From the NCBI GenBank assembly GCA_963747765.1, contig CAVVGH010000005.1, forward strand, positions 1-64,000: DNA of 64,000 bases, in the 5' to 3' direction. Numbering within the stretch: the first letter of the stretch is position 1; each line of letters starts with the position of its first letter. Below, one piece after another: positions 1-8,413 of this stretch. Source of the stretch: VRUE01 sp963747765. GTDB taxonomy: Bacteria > Actinomycetota > Thermoleophilia > Solirubrobacterales > 70-9. The notes beneath the pieces were generated by a model. That model was not told the DNA's origin. It did not search any database and saw nothing but the letters and a program-made list of their open reading frames with translations. Position numbers and translations under genes: made by a program.

Positions 1-2
1 TT

Positions 3-221
3 ACCCGCCGCGGGACGCATGTGCAGTACGAGGTGATCGCCAAAACCGGCTCCACGTACGCCCCCAGGTTCGAGGTGGCGGCGGTCATCGACTCCGAACG
101 CATCGGAGAAGGCAAGGGACGCACCAAGAAAGAGGCCGAGCACGCCGCTGCCGAGCGTGCGCTGGACCATTTGGGGGCGAATCGGGAGCCCAGCCCAGGT
201 CTCTTGCCAACTGATCCATAG
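3..221 (+). CDS. rnc: Ribonuclease III, C-terminal fragment (dsRNA-binding domain)
   Basis: The frame is open from the window edge and ends at a TAG at 219-221, so only the last 72 codons are present. The visible part is a double-stranded RNA-binding domain: the segment V-Q-Y-E-V...G-P/S-type loop, F-E-V-A, then G-x-G-x-x-K-K-E-A-E-x-x-A-A-x-x-A-L is the usual alpha-beta-beta-beta-alpha pattern with the KKEAE helix that ends RNase III. RNase III cuts double-stranded RNA in rRNA and mRNA processing; its catalytic domain lies upstream of this window. The short tail after the last helix (SPGLLPTDP) is not part of the fold. The family call is firm from the motif, with the caveat that other dsRBD proteins end similarly. 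Confidence 0.85.
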   Translation, partial: TRRGTHVQYEVIAKTGSTYAPRFEVAAVIDSERIGEGKGRTKKEAEHAAAERALDHLGANREPSPGLLPTDP

Positions 222-310
222 CCGGCGGGAAGACTGGGAGGATCGTCCCCGGCGCCCTCGCAACCGCAGGGATAACCGCATAGTCTTTAGCCTCCCCTGG
301 GGGACGCAGA

Positions 311-1135
311 ATGGGCATTCTCGACGAGGCAATCCGGGAGCATCTGGAACTGAAGCGCCAGCACGGCGCCGGTGAGCCCGAGCTTAAGCAGCTCGAGGAC
401 GAGGCTTTTGGTTCGCCTGGGAGGCCGGGCGACGAGGAGGAGCCGTCGGACGCGCTCGCCGAGGCGCCGACCGAATTCATGGCGCAGCCGGAGGGGGTGG
501 AGGCGGAGGCTCCGGTCGAAGAGCAGCCCGAGGTTGGTGGCGAGAGAGCGCAGGAGGCGGCCGCTGAGCCCGCGCGCCGCCGCCGCGAGCCGGCTGCTGA
601 GATCTCCGACCTGCAGGAGGCACCGGAGCAGCAGCAGGAGCCGGCCGACGAGGAGGCGCCCGCCATGGAACATGAGGCGATCCGGCCGGAGGATGTCGAG
701 GAACCGCCGGCTGAGACCCGGCCGCAGCCCGAGGAGCCTTCCCCGGGGCCAAGCACGGAGGAGCGCCAGGCGATTGGCGAGCAGCCGACCGAGCTCTACG
801 ACGTGGTGGAGGCCGAGGGGATCGAGGACGCAAGTCCGGCTGAGGTCGATCTGGACGAGGAAGAGGACGACGACTTCTTCGACGAGAAGCGGTTGTCCGA
901 TGAGCTCGACCAGGCGTTGGAGACGTCCGATGAGGGCGGCAAAGCGTTGGAGACATCCGAGGAGGACGGCAAAGAGGCGGGTGAGACCGACGAGGAGCGG
1001 GGGGAGGAGCCTGAGGCCCGGGGCGATCAGGAGGACCTGCTCGAGGAGACGCCCGATTTCCTCGAGGAGGCTCCCGAGGACGACCGGCTGTGGTTCGAGC
1101 AGCGGCCCCCGAAGGATTTCGACTTCGACGACTGA
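311..1135 (+). CDS. Highly acidic hypothetical protein
   Basis: This 274-residue protein begins MGILDEAIREHLELKRQHGA, a short amphipathic basic/acidic helix, and then turns into a long low-complexity region dominated by Glu, Asp, Pro and Ala, ending DFDFDD. No catalytic motif, signal peptide or membrane segment is visible. The ATG is preceded by a GGGGGA ribosome binding site at about 300-305. The ordered N-terminal helix followed by an acidic disordered tail is what I recall from conserved hypothetical proteins of high-GC actinobacteria, but I cannot assign a function. It lies between rnc and tRNA-Ala on the same strand. The opposite strand and a second frame are also open here because of the biased composition; the start, the GC-rich third positions and the conserved-looking N-terminus favour this frame. 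Confidence 0.7.
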   Translation: MGILDEAIREHLELKRQHGAGEPELKQLEDEAFGSPGRPGDEEEPSDALAEAPTEFMAQPEGVEAEAPVEEQPEVGGERAQEAAAEPARRRREPAAEISDLQEAPEQQQEPADEEAPAMEHEAIRPEDVEEPPAETRPQPEEPSPGPSTEERQAIGEQPTELYDVVEAEGIEDASPAEVDLDEEEDDDFFDEKRLSDELDQALETSDEGGKALETSEEDGKEAGETDEERGEEPEARGDQEDLLEETPDFLEEAPEDDRLWFEQRPPKDFDFDD

Positions 1136-1162
1136 TCCCGCGGCGCCTACACTTTCGGGTGC

Positions 1163-1235
1163 GGGGCCATAGCTCAGCTGGAAGAGCGCCGCCTTTGCAA
1201 GGCGGAGGTCGCCGGTTCGAGCCCGGCTGGCTCCA
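1163..1235 (+). tRNA. tRNA-Ala (anticodon UGC)
   Basis: A complete cloverleaf of 73 nt. The acceptor arm GGGGCCA pairs with TGGCTCC with one G-T wobble, followed by discriminator A. The D arm is AGCTCAGCTGGAAGAGC. The anticodon arm is CCGCC-TTTGCAA-GGCGG, giving anticodon TGC. The T arm is GCCGG-TTCGAGC-CCGGC. The 3' CCA is not encoded. It ends 18 bp before the stop codon of the convergent rhomboid gene. Confidence 0.97.
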
Positions 1236-1253
1236 TCGGATTCTCGAGGTCGG

Positions 1254-2132
1254 CTATGGGCCAGCCAGGCCCGAGAAGCTCGATCTGGGCTGACCCGGTT
1301 GGCGCTGGGCGAGGAGCTTGACGACGGCCAGGCCGAAGAGGAAGCCAGCGACGTGGGCGAAGTAGGCGACGCCGCCGCCGGTGACGTCCTGGGCGGAGAC
1401 CTGACCGATCGCCGGTAGGAACTGGAGCAGGAACCAGATTCCCAGGATCACGTATGCGGGCACCTCGATCACGGTGATGAAGAAGAGCAGGAAGATGAGC
1501 GAGACAACGCGGGCGCGCGGCAGCAGCACCAGGTAGGCGCCCAGGACCGCGGCGACGGCGCCGCTGGCACCGATCGTCGGCACGGTCGAGCTCGGGTCGA
1601 GGGCCGCCTGCCCGTAGACGGCGGCGACCCCGCCCACCAGATAGAAGAGCAGGAACCGCACCCGGCCCATCGCGTCCTCCACGTTGTTCCCGAAGATCCA
1701 CAGGAAGAGCATGTTGAAGGCGATGTGGAGAATGCCGCCGTGCATGAACATCGAGGTGAAGATGGTCACGAACCACGGCACCGCGTCGAGTGGTCGGGGG
1801 GCAGGGATCGAGCTGCGGTTCTCCGCGTGCAGGGCACGCGCTTCGCGGTATTCGGCGGTTCCCTGGCAGACCACCGCCGGTTCCGCCTGCGTGGCGGACA
1901 CCGCGACCGCACCGAGTGCGCATTCGTCGCTCGGGTGGAGTAGCCGGTAGGGCATCGCCCCGTACTGCAGGGTGTTCTCGTCGCGTTCGCTCACCCCGGG
2001 GTAGGCGGGCGAGTAGTCCTTGCTGTCGGAGAAGCTGAGCTGCCAGCCGAAGACGATGACGTTGACGACGATCAGCGCGACCGTGACGAGCGGGAAGCGC
2101 AGGGTTGGAACGTTGTCCTTGAGCGGGATCAT
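1254..2132 (-). CDS. Rhomboid family intramembrane serine protease
   Basis: This 292-residue polytopic membrane protein carries the rhomboid signatures. HGGILHIAFN lies at about residues 131-140 (the HxxxN oxyanion motif), the catalytic serine is in GASG at 188-191, and the second catalytic residue is His260 in FAHVAGF. Rhomboids cleave transmembrane helices inside the lipid bilayer. An N-terminal helix (about residues 14-30) is followed by an extended loop of roughly 85 residues with two cysteines before the catalytic core, a layout common in actinobacterial rhomboids. It starts with ATG at 2132. The gene is convergent with tRNA-Ala and is followed upstream on the same strand by lipA and lipB; the shared strand may mean cotranscription, although a stem-loop sits between. 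Substrate unknown. Confidence 0.9.
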   Translation of the reverse strand: MIPLKDNVPTLRFPLVTVALIVVNVIVFGWQLSFSDSKDYSPAYPGVSERDENTLQYGAMPYRLLHPSDECALGAVAVSATQAEPAVVCQGTAEYREARALHAENRSSIPAPRPLDAVPWFVTIFTSMFMHGGILHIAFNMLFLWIFGNNVEDAMGRVRFLLFYLVGGVAAVYGQAALDPSSTVPTIGASGAVAAVLGAYLVLLPRARVVSLIFLLFFITVIEVPAYVILGIWFLLQFLPAIGQVSAQDVTGGGVAYFAHVAGFLFGLAVVKLLAQRQPGQPRSSFSGLAGP

Positions 2133-2147
2133 CCGGGCTGCGCTGCG

Positions 2148-2194
2148 TCAGCACCTGCTGCGACCGTCACGCCACCCTGACGGGCAGGTGCTGA
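2148..2194 (-). terminator. Nested stem-loop at the 3' end of lipA
   Basis: Outer arms TCAGCACCTGC (2148-2158) and GCAGGTGCTGA (2184-2194) are perfectly complementary, and an inner stem CCGTCA/TGACGG (2164-2169 and 2178-2183) sits inside them and includes the lipA stop codon. There is no T-tract, so it is not a classical intrinsic terminator. It could be an attenuating or RNA-stabilising structure between lipA and the rhomboid gene. The pairing is directly visible; the function is inferred. Confidence 0.35.
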
Positions 2195-3144
2195 TCGGCG
2201 TGGTAGCTGCTTCGCACCAGCGGCCCTGCCGCGACCGACTCGAAGCCCAATTCATAGGCGGCGCTCTCCAGCGCCTCGAACTCCTCCGGGTGCCAGTAGC
2301 GGACCACCGGCAGGTGGTTCACGGTGGGGCGCAGGTACTGGCCCACGGTGAGCACCTGGACGCGATGCTCTCGCAGGGTGGTGAAGGCGTCGACCATCTC
2401 CTCGAAGGACTCGCCGAGGCCGACCATCAGCCCGGACTTCGTAACCACCCGATCGCCGCCCATCTCCTTCGCGAGCCGCAGCACACGGGCCGAGCGCATG
2501 AACTGCGATCCGCGACGTGCCTTCGGGTAGAGGCGAGGGACCGTCTCGACGTTGTGGTTGAAGACGTCGGGCCGCTCGTGGATCACCTTAGCCAGGGGCA
2601 TCTCCTGGCCGCGGAAGTCGGGCGTCAGCACCTCGACCCGACAGTCGGGAGCCCGCATCCGGATCGAGCGGATGACGCCAACGAAGGCGCTCGCCCCGTA
2701 GTCGGGGAGATCGTCGCGGTCGACCGAGGTGATGACCGCATGGCGCAGCCCCATCCGCTTCACCTGGTTGGCGACCCGCAGCGGCTCCAGCGGGTCGTTC
2801 CAGCTGGGAACCCCCGTCTTCACGTTGCAGAAGCCGCAGCGGCGCGTGCACACGTCGCCAAGGATCATGAAGGTGGCGGTGCCACTCTCCCAGCACTCGC
2901 CCACGTTGGGGCAGTTGGCCTCCTCGCAGACGGTGTGCAGGGCTTCGCCGCCGATCGTCGACTTGAGGCGCCGATAGTTGGGACCACCCGGGGCGGGGAC
3001 CTTCAGCCACTCCGGCTTGCGGGCACGACGGAACGGGATCGTGCCGTCGGCCGCCGCCGCGGTTCCACCCGGCTTGGCGCGGGATCGCGTCACGTGGACA
3101 CGCCCGGTCGTGCCGTCGCCCTGGGTTGCGCTCGTGTCGCTCAT
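2167..3144 (-). CDS. lipA: Lipoyl synthase
   Basis: This radical-SAM enzyme inserts two sulfur atoms into protein-bound octanoyl groups to form lipoate. Both iron-sulfur motifs are present: CEEANCPNVGEC (C-x4-C-x5-C, auxiliary cluster) and CTRRCGFC (C-x3-C-x2-C, SAM cluster). The C-terminus has the family R-S-S-Y-H pattern. I chose ATG at 3144 (MSDTSATQ), giving 325 residues; the frame stays open upstream to 3288 but that part overlaps lipB and does not resemble LipA. The N-terminal roughly 35 residues before the basic RRARKPEWLKV segment are low complexity. It starts 4 bp after the lipB stop, so the two form a lipB-lipA operon, close to the pyruvate dehydrogenase operon whose E2 subunit needs lipoate. 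Confidence 0.97.
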   Translation of the reverse strand: MSDTSATQGDGTTGRVHVTRSRAKPGGTAAAADGTIPFRRARKPEWLKVPAPGGPNYRRLKSTIGGEALHTVCEEANCPNVGECWESGTATFMILGDVCTRRCGFCNVKTGVPSWNDPLEPLRVANQVKRMGLRHAVITSVDRDDLPDYGASAFVGVIRSIRMRAPDCRVEVLTPDFRGQEMPLAKVIHERPDVFNHNVETVPRLYPKARRGSQFMRSARVLRLAKEMGGDRVVTKSGLMVGLGESFEEMVDAFTTLREHRVQVLTVGQYLRPTVNHLPVVRYWHPEEFEALESAAYELGFESVAAGPLVRSSYHADQHLPVRVA

Positions 3145-3148
3145 CGCC

Positions 3149-3925
3149 CTACCGTACTGGCTCGGTGCCGGCCAGCAGCTCGGACTGGCCGACCTCCACG
3201 ACGCTGCGCTCGAACAGCTCGCCGAAGCGCGTCGCGACGGTCGTCGCGAAGCCATCGAGGTCCTGCTCGGCGCCGAGCTCGCGGGCAACGGATGTCGCCC
3301 GAGCGCCCTCGATCCCGCAGGGCACGATCCATTCGAAGGGCTGCAGGTCGTTGTTCACGTTGACGGCCAGACCGTGGGTGGTGACGCCGCGGCTGACGTG
3401 CACGCCGATCGAAGCGATCTTCCGCGCTTCAACCGCCGCTCCCCCGTCCCCTTCGAGCCCCATGGACACGCCGTTCGCCGCCTGGTGGGCGGATGAGCCG
3501 GGTGGCTCGCCCTGTGTCCACACACCGGTGAGCCCCTCGATCGTGGTTGCCTCGACGCCGTGCTGCGCGAGCGCGGAGATCGCCACCTGCTCCAGCCGCC
3601 GCACGTAGTCGTGCACGTCGTCGCGGTAGTGCCGCAGGGAGACGATCGGGTAGGCGACCAGCTGGCCCGGCCCGTGGTAGGTCACACGACCCCCCCGGTC
3701 GGTGTCGCGGACCTCGATTCCCTGCATCTCATACCACTCGACTCCCATCGGCAGCTCGGCCGGGGTCGAGCGCCGGCCACGGGTGTAGACGGGCTGGTGC
3801 TCGAGCAGCAGCAGGACGTCGGGGAGCTCCCCGCGCTGGCGAGCGAGCTCGAGGCGGCGCTGTGCCTCGCGAGCCTCCTCATAGGGAACCAGGCCGCAGC
3901 GGGATACGAGGATTTCCGGGTTCAC
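3149..3925 (-). CDS. lipB: Octanoyl-ACP:protein octanoyltransferase
   Basis: LipB moves the octanoyl group from acyl carrier protein to lipoyl domains, the step before LipA. Visible family motifs are LLEHQPVYTRGRR, the core RGGRVTYHGPGQLVAYP, and ARKIASIGVHVSRGVTTHGLAVNV, which carries the conserved Lys and His; the catalytic Cys is in the VPCGI segment. I start at GTG 3925 (VNPEILVSRCG), giving 258 residues. The frame continues upstream to 5311 as a shadow of the divergent membrane-protein gene, and this must not be taken as a 720-residue protein. An AAGG lies directly against the GTG, so translation may be weak or leaderless. A loop of about 15 residues (WTQGEPPGSSAHQAANG) between the TGVW and ARKIAS segments is longer than usual. 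Confidence 0.95.
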   Translation of the reverse strand: MNPEILVSRCGLVPYEEAREAQRRLELARQRGELPDVLLLLEHQPVYTRGRRSTPAELPMGVEWYEMQGIEVRDTDRGGRVTYHGPGQLVAYPIVSLRHYRDDVHDYVRRLEQVAISALAQHGVEATTIEGLTGVWTQGEPPGSSAHQAANGVSMGLEGDGGAAVEARKIASIGVHVSRGVTTHGLAVNVNNDLQPFEWIVPCGIEGARATSVARELGAEQDLDGFATTVATRFGELFERSVVEVGQSELLAGTEPVR

Positions 3926-3985
3926 CCTTGAAATCGTTGCACGGTGGAGGTCTATCCTTGGCGCCGCTCCCATGGCCCTCGACTC

Positions 3986-5611
3986 ATGACACGGGACGCT
4001 AGGGCTCTCCGGCCGGACTGGCTTCCGGCCGTGGCGCTGAGCGCCGCCCTCGCCGCCGTCCTGCTTGCCTGGGATCCGCGGGTCGGCGATCTCGCCGCCC
4101 AGGTCTTTCGCACCGAGCTGTTCCAGCGCGGCGGCCTGGCGATCTGGAACGGCAGCTGGTACACCGGTCACTACACCCTCACCTACAGCGTCCTCTTCCC
4201 GCCGCTGGCCGCGCTGCTCGGGCCGCAGGTGGTCGGCATGCTGGCGGTCGTCTCCTCCTCGTACCTCTTCGATCGCCTCGTTCGCGATCGCTGGGGAGTG
4301 GCTGCCCGCTGGGCGACACTCTGGTTCGGCGCCGGGGTCGTCACCCTGCTCGCCGACGGGCAGCTCACCTTCGCGCTCGGCGTCGCCTTCGGCCTCGCGA
4401 CGCTGCGCCTCCTGCAGGTCGAGCGCCGCGGGCCGGCCGTGGCCGCCGCAGCGGCCTGCACGCTGTCCAGCCCGGTCGCGGGAGCATTCCTGGCCGGTGT
4501 CCTGCTGGCCGGCTCGCTGCAGCGGGGCCGCCGGATCAGCCCGCCCGCCATCTGGATCGCCTGTCTGGCTCTCGGCCTGATCGTCGGGTCGAATCTCGCC
4601 TTCCCGGAGTCGGGCCAGTTCCCCTTTGCCCCCTCCGCGTACATCGCGGTCCCGCTGTGGTGCGGAGGTGCGCTGATCGTCACCCATGGACTGCGCGAGG
4701 AGGAGCGCCAGCTTCGCCTCATCCTGATTGCCTACCTGCTCGCGGCGACCGTGCTCTGGCTGGTGCCCAACCCAATCGGAGGAAACGCGGCTCGGCTCGG
4801 AGCGCTCTTCGGCGGCCCGGTTCTCGCCGCGGTCGTTCTGGCGCGCCGTCCACACCTGTCGAGCCTCGCTGTCGCGGTGCTGGCCGTGACGATGACCGGC
4901 GGCCTCTACTGGCAGCTGACTGCGAGCGTCAATCAGATCGCCCGAAGCGTCGGTGACCCGTCCACCAGCCGCTCCTACTTCGCGCCGGTCGCCCACTGGC
5001 TGCGCGAGCACGGTGGGCGGGAGGTGCGGGTCGAGGTGCCACCGACCGCGAACCACTGGGAGTCCGCCTACCTGGCGCCGAGCTTCGAGCTTGCCAGGGG
5101 CTGGTTGCGGCAGCTGGACAGGACCCGGGACGGCATCTTCTACACGGACGACAGTTCGCTGACCGATCGCGCCTACAGCGCCTGGCTGCGCAACAACGCG
5201 ATCCACTACGTGGCCCTTCCCGGCGCCTCGCTCGACTATTCCTCGATCGCGGAGAGGCGGCTGATCCTCCGCGAACCTCCCTATCTCAGCCTTCGCTGGC
5301 AATCCGCTCACTGGCGCGTCTACGCGGTGCGCAACCCGGCGCCGCTCGTCCAGCCCCTCGGCGACGGAGCGGCCCGCACCCGTTGGATCGGCCGGCAGGG
5401 ATTCGCGCTGGACGTCACCCGCCCGGGCAGGTTCCTAGTCCGCATCAGCTTCACCCCATACTGGTCGATCGCTCGCGGCAGCGGTTGCCTGCTGCGCCAC
5501 GGCGACTGGACCGTGGCTCGAGCCAGCCACGCCGGGCTCTTCCGGGTGGCGGTTGACTTCTCGCTGCAACGGGCTTGGAACGCTGTCATTCGCGCTCGCA
5601 AGACCTGCTGA
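3986..5611 (+). CDS. Polytopic membrane protein of unknown function (GT-C-like layout)
   Basis: The product has 541 residues from the ATG at 3986 (MTRDARALRPDW); an in-frame GTG at 3944 would add 14 residues but falls in the probable promoter space shared with lipB. The first two thirds contain roughly nine or ten hydrophobic helices. The last 200 residues are a soluble domain with HWLREHGGREVRVEVPPT and repeated Tyr/Trp-rich strands. A multi-helix membrane part followed by a soluble C-terminal domain resembles GT-C type glycosyltransferases and 6-pyruvoyl/YfhO-like proteins, but I see no diagnostic DD/DE motif in the first loop, so this is only a structural analogy. Function unknown. It diverges from lipB and is followed by a repeat locus. 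Confidence 0.75.
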   Translation: MTRDARALRPDWLPAVALSAALAAVLLAWDPRVGDLAAQVFRTELFQRGGLAIWNGSWYTGHYTLTYSVLFPPLAALLGPQVVGMLAVVSSSYLFDRLVRDRWGVAARWATLWFGAGVVTLLADGQLTFALGVAFGLATLRLLQVERRGPAVAAAAACTLSSPVAGAFLAGVLLAGSLQRGRRISPPAIWIACLALGLIVGSNLAFPESGQFPFAPSAYIAVPLWCGGALIVTHGLREEERQLRLILIAYLLAATVLWLVPNPIGGNAARLGALFGGPVLAAVVLARRPHLSSLAVAVLAVTMTGGLYWQLTASVNQIARSVGDPSTSRSYFAPVAHWLREHGGREVRVEVPPTANHWESAYLAPSFELARGWLRQLDRTRDGIFYTDDSSLTDRAYSAWLRNNAIHYVALPGASLDYSSIAERRLILREPPYLSLRWQSAHWRVYAVRNPAPLVQPLGDGAARTRWIGRQGFALDVTRPGRFLVRISFTPYWSIARGSGCLLRHGDWTVARASHAGLFRVAVDFSLQRAWNAVIRARKTC

Positions 5612-5630
5612 CCGACACCAGATGAGGGAT

Positions 5631-5930
5631 GCCTATCCGCTTCACTCCGGCCACCCCAACCGCTCCGTTCGCTCTTTGTACCGCTCTGCGACACAAAGAG
5701 CGAACGGAGCTCGTGTCCGCCTCGCTCAGGCCATTCCCGGCGGCCGCGCCCTTCGTGTAGCTGCTCGGCCGCAGCCCCTCATCCTCTGGAACGGTTCTCC
5801 TAAGCTCCCGACCGCCTGGTCCCCACACAGCCTCCCCCTGTTTGCCCTCCTCACCTGCAAGCAGGAGGGCAAACAGGGGGAGGCTGTTTCTCTCCTCATC
5901 AATCAACGAAATGCTCGTTTCGGGTCCACC
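5631..5930 (+). repeat. Composite palindromic repeat, locus 1 (A-spacer-B-tail)
   Basis: This intergenic stretch holds no credible gene but two strong hairpins. Hairpin A (5662-5710) has perfect 18-bp arms starting GCTCCGTTCGCTCTTTGT and a 13-nt loop. Hairpin B (5827-5887) has arms of 23-24 bp, starting CAGCCTCCCCCTGTTTGCC, and a 13-nt loop TCACCTGCAAGCA. An end motif GCCTATCCGCTTCACTCC lies at 5631-5648, and the tail after B (5886-5926) reads ...CAATCAACG...CTCGTTTCGGGTC. All four parts recur, in the same order but in either orientation, near 43.7, 47.5 and 61.0 kb. Whether it is a mobile repeat, an RNA gene or a terminator-like spacer is not known. The remainder to 6068 shows nothing recognisable. 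Confidence 0.85.
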
Positions 5931-6068
5931 CGGCTCGTGTCGTGATCGCGCTCCGGATGGCATAGATCCCGCCTGCGGAGCCGTGACCGTGGGGAACGGG
6001 TGGGCCGGTCGGGCCTGAGCGGCGCGTGGGGCGTGCCGCCCTGAGCCAGCCGGATACACACCAATCAT

Positions 6069-7430
6069 CTAGAGGGCGAGCGAGAGTGGCTCCTCCAATA
6101 GGGTCCGGACACCAGCCAGAAACTCGGCGGCGGGGGCACCGTAGAGGATGCGGTGGTCGCAGGCGAGGTTCACCGACATCATGTGCGCGGCCACCAGCTC
6201 ACCGTCTCGCACGATCGGTCGCTCCTTGATCGCGCCGACCGCGAGGAGCGCGGCCTGAGGAGGGTTGATCACCGCCGAGAAGCTGTCGATTCCGTACATG
6301 CCCAGGTTGGAGACCGTGAAGGTCGCCCCGGAGAGCTCCGGCGGGGTGATCTGGCCGTCGCGAACGCGCTGCGCGAGGGTGCGCGACTCAGAGGCGATCT
6401 GCCGCAGTCCCTTGCGGTCGGCGTCGAACACGGTGGGTACGACGAGCGCGTCATGGGCGGCGACGGCCACGCCGACGTTGATCCGCGAGTGAAGCTCGAA
6501 GCGGCCGTCCCGGTAGGCACCGTTGGCGCGCGGATGCTCGCGCAGCGCCAGACCGCACGCCTTGACGACCATGTCGTTGAAGGACGGCACCACGTCGCCC
6601 TCACGGCCCGTCGCCTTCAGGCGCGCCCGCGCCTCGACCGTGCGGCTCATGTCGATCTCGGCCTGCAGGTAGAAGTGCGGTGCGGTCGCCTTCGACTCCG
6701 CCATTCGCCTGGCGATCGTTGCCTGCAGCTTCGAGAGCTCCTCGTAGCCGATCTGCCCCTTCGCCGTCTCCGGCTTTTCGGCCGGGGGGGCGGCCACTGC
6801 CCCGGTGGCGGGACCGGCGGGGCCGGCGGTGGGTTTCGCGGGGCCGGCGGTGGGTTTCGCCTGGGCTTTCTCGACATCGACCTTGACGATGCGTCCGCCG
6901 GGTCCCGAGCCACTCACGTGCGATAGGTCGAGTTCCTTTTCCTTCGCGATTCGCCTGGCAATCGGCGACGCCTTCACCCGGCCCCCGTCGCCGGAGCCTT
7001 TCGGCGGCTCAGTCTGCGCGGACGGGGTGTCGGCTGTGCCAGCCGCATCTTCCGGGGGCGGGGCTCCCGGCGGGCGAGCCGCGGAGGCGCCCCGTGCGAC
7101 AGAACCCCCAGGCGGTCTCTCTGCTCCCTCCTTCCCGGCACCGACAGAAGCCGCGGGCGCGGTCTCTGCCACAGCTGGCCTTGAGCCTCCGCCGTCACTC
7201 TCGCCGACCCGGGCGATCGGCGCGCCGATCGGCACCGTCTCACCCTCCTGCGCCACGATCTCCGTCAGCGTCCCGGCTACATCGCTTTCGTAGGCCATGT
7301 TTGCCTTATCGGTCTCGATTTCGACCAGCTCGTCGCCCACCGCGATCTCGTCGCCGACCTGCTTCAGCCATTGCAGGATCGTCCCCTCCTCCATCGAGTC
7401 CGACAGCCGCGGCATCACCACGTCCGGCAT
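6069..7430 (-). CDS. pdhC: Dihydrolipoamide acyltransferase, E2 of a 2-oxoacid dehydrogenase
   Basis: E2 carries the lipoyl arm and transfers the acyl group to CoA. The 453-residue product begins MPDVVMPRLSDSMEEG with a lipoyl domain whose lysine is Lys42 in ETDKANM. A long Ala/Pro-rich linker follows, then the peripheral subunit-binding domain (VKASPIARRIAKE, about 150-187), then the catalytic domain starting near YEELSKLQATIARRM. The active-site motif reads DHRILYG: the His is present but the Asp of the usual HxxxDG is Tyr (codon TAC). The start ATG overlaps the pdhB stop by 4 bp, so it is the last gene of the lpd-pdhA-pdhB-pdhC operon. The substrate (pyruvate or a branched-chain acid) cannot be fixed from sequence alone; pyruvate is assumed. 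Confidence 0.9.
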   Translation of the reverse strand: MPDVVMPRLSDSMEEGTILQWLKQVGDEIAVGDELVEIETDKANMAYESDVAGTLTEIVAQEGETVPIGAPIARVGESDGGGSRPAVAETAPAASVGAGKEGAERPPGGSVARGASAARPPGAPPPEDAAGTADTPSAQTEPPKGSGDGGRVKASPIARRIAKEKELDLSHVSGSGPGGRIVKVDVEKAQAKPTAGPAKPTAGPAGPATGAVAAPPAEKPETAKGQIGYEELSKLQATIARRMAESKATAPHFYLQAEIDMSRTVEARARLKATGREGDVVPSFNDMVVKACGLALREHPRANGAYRDGRFELHSRINVGVAVAAHDALVVPTVFDADRKGLRQIASESRTLAQRVRDGQITPPELSGATFTVSNLGMYGIDSFSAVINPPQAALLAVGAIKERPIVRDGELVAAHMMSVNLACDHRILYGAPAAEFLAGVRTLLEEPLSLAL

Positions 7431-8413
7431 CAGATCGACCCCTCGAGCGCAGCCAGTGCCGCCTTCACCACGTGCTCGGTATGGGGGATCGCAGCCTGCT
7501 CCAGTCGTTTGGAGTACGGCATGTGGACGTCGGCTCCGGTCACCCGCTGTACGGGGGCGTCCAGATGGTCGAAGGCCTGCTCGGTGATCAGCGTCGCAAG
7601 GTTGGCGCCGACGCCGCCGTGCGGCCAGCCCTCCTCGACGATCACCGCTCGGTTGGTCTTGCGCACCGACCCGAGGATCGTGTCGAGGTCGAGCGGGCGC
7701 AGCGTGCGCGGGTCGATCACCTCGGCCTCGACCCCGTGCTCGTGCGAGAGAGTGCGCGCCGCGTCCTCTGCCACATGGGCCATCTTGAGGATGCCGATGA
7801 TCGTCACGTCGCTTCCCTCGCGCCGCACCGCGGCCTCGCCGAAACGAAGCGACTCGCCGTCGCCAACCTCGCCGCGCCGCCCGTAGAGGCTCTCGTGCTC
7901 GATGAAGACCACCGGGTTGTCGTCGCGGATTGCGGCCTTCAGCAGCGCCTTGCCGTCGGCGGGGGTCGAGGGGCAGGCGACCAGCAGGCCCGGCACCTGC
8001 AGGTAGAGGGCCTCGAAGCTGTGCGAGTGGGTGGGGCCGAGCTGGTGGCCGCCGCCCCCCGGCATGCGGATCACCATCGGGACCCGCGCCTGGCCGTTGA
8101 ACATGTAGGGGATCGCGGCCGCGTGGTTGATGATCTGGTCGAGGGCGAGGAGCGAGAAGTTCACGGTCATCAGCTCGACGACGGGACGCAGTCCCGCGAT
8201 CGCGGCGCCGACGCCTGTGCCGACGATCGTGTTCTCGGAGATGGGGGTGTCGCGAACTCGCCGCTCCCCGAACTCTTCGAGCAGCCCTTCGGTCACCTTG
8301 AAGGCTCCCTGGAAGACACCGACGTCCTCCCCCATTACGAACACGGACTCGTCGCGGCGCATCTCCTCGGCCATCGCGTCGCGCAGCGCCTCTCGCATCC
8401 GCAGCGGTGCCAT
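7430..8413 (-). CDS. pdhB: Pyruvate dehydrogenase E1 component, beta subunit
   Basis: This 327-residue protein pairs with the alpha subunit to form the thiamine-diphosphate-dependent E1. Landmarks are the N-terminal MREALRDAMAEEMRRDESVFVMGEDVG with the TPP-activating Glu, RDTPISENTIVGTGVGAA, the SFEALYLQVPGLLVACPSTP strand and the C-terminal VQRVTGADVHMPYSKRLE. Length and motifs match Pdh/Bkd E1 beta. Start and stop overlap the neighbouring genes by 4 bp each (ATGA), which implies translational coupling with pdhA and pdhC. The TPP used here is the product of the thi genes at 13.8-16.8 kb. Confidence 0.93.
   Translation of the reverse strand: MAPLRMREALRDAMAEEMRRDESVFVMGEDVGVFQGAFKVTEGLLEEFGERRVRDTPISENTIVGTGVGAAIAGLRPVVELMTVNFSLLALDQIINHAAAIPYMFNGQARVPMVIRMPGGGGHQLGPTHSHSFEALYLQVPGLLVACPSTPADGKALLKAAIRDDNPVVFIEHESLYGRRGEVGDGESLRFGEAAVRREGSDVTIIGILKMAHVAEDAARTLSHEHGVEAEVIDPRTLRPLDLDTILGSVRKTNRAVIVEEGWPHGGVGANLATLITEQAFDHLDAPVQRVTGADVHMPYSKRLEQAAIPHTEHVVKAALAALEGSI

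Noticed and set aside
2020..3363. Plus-strand frame of 447 residues opposite lipA
   Set aside because: Composition shadow of lipA and rhomboid; no motif, and the minus-strand genes explain the region.
3149..5311. A 720-residue minus-strand frame containing LipB
   Set aside because: Only the last 258 residues match LipB; the rest is antisense to the membrane-protein gene and has no family character.
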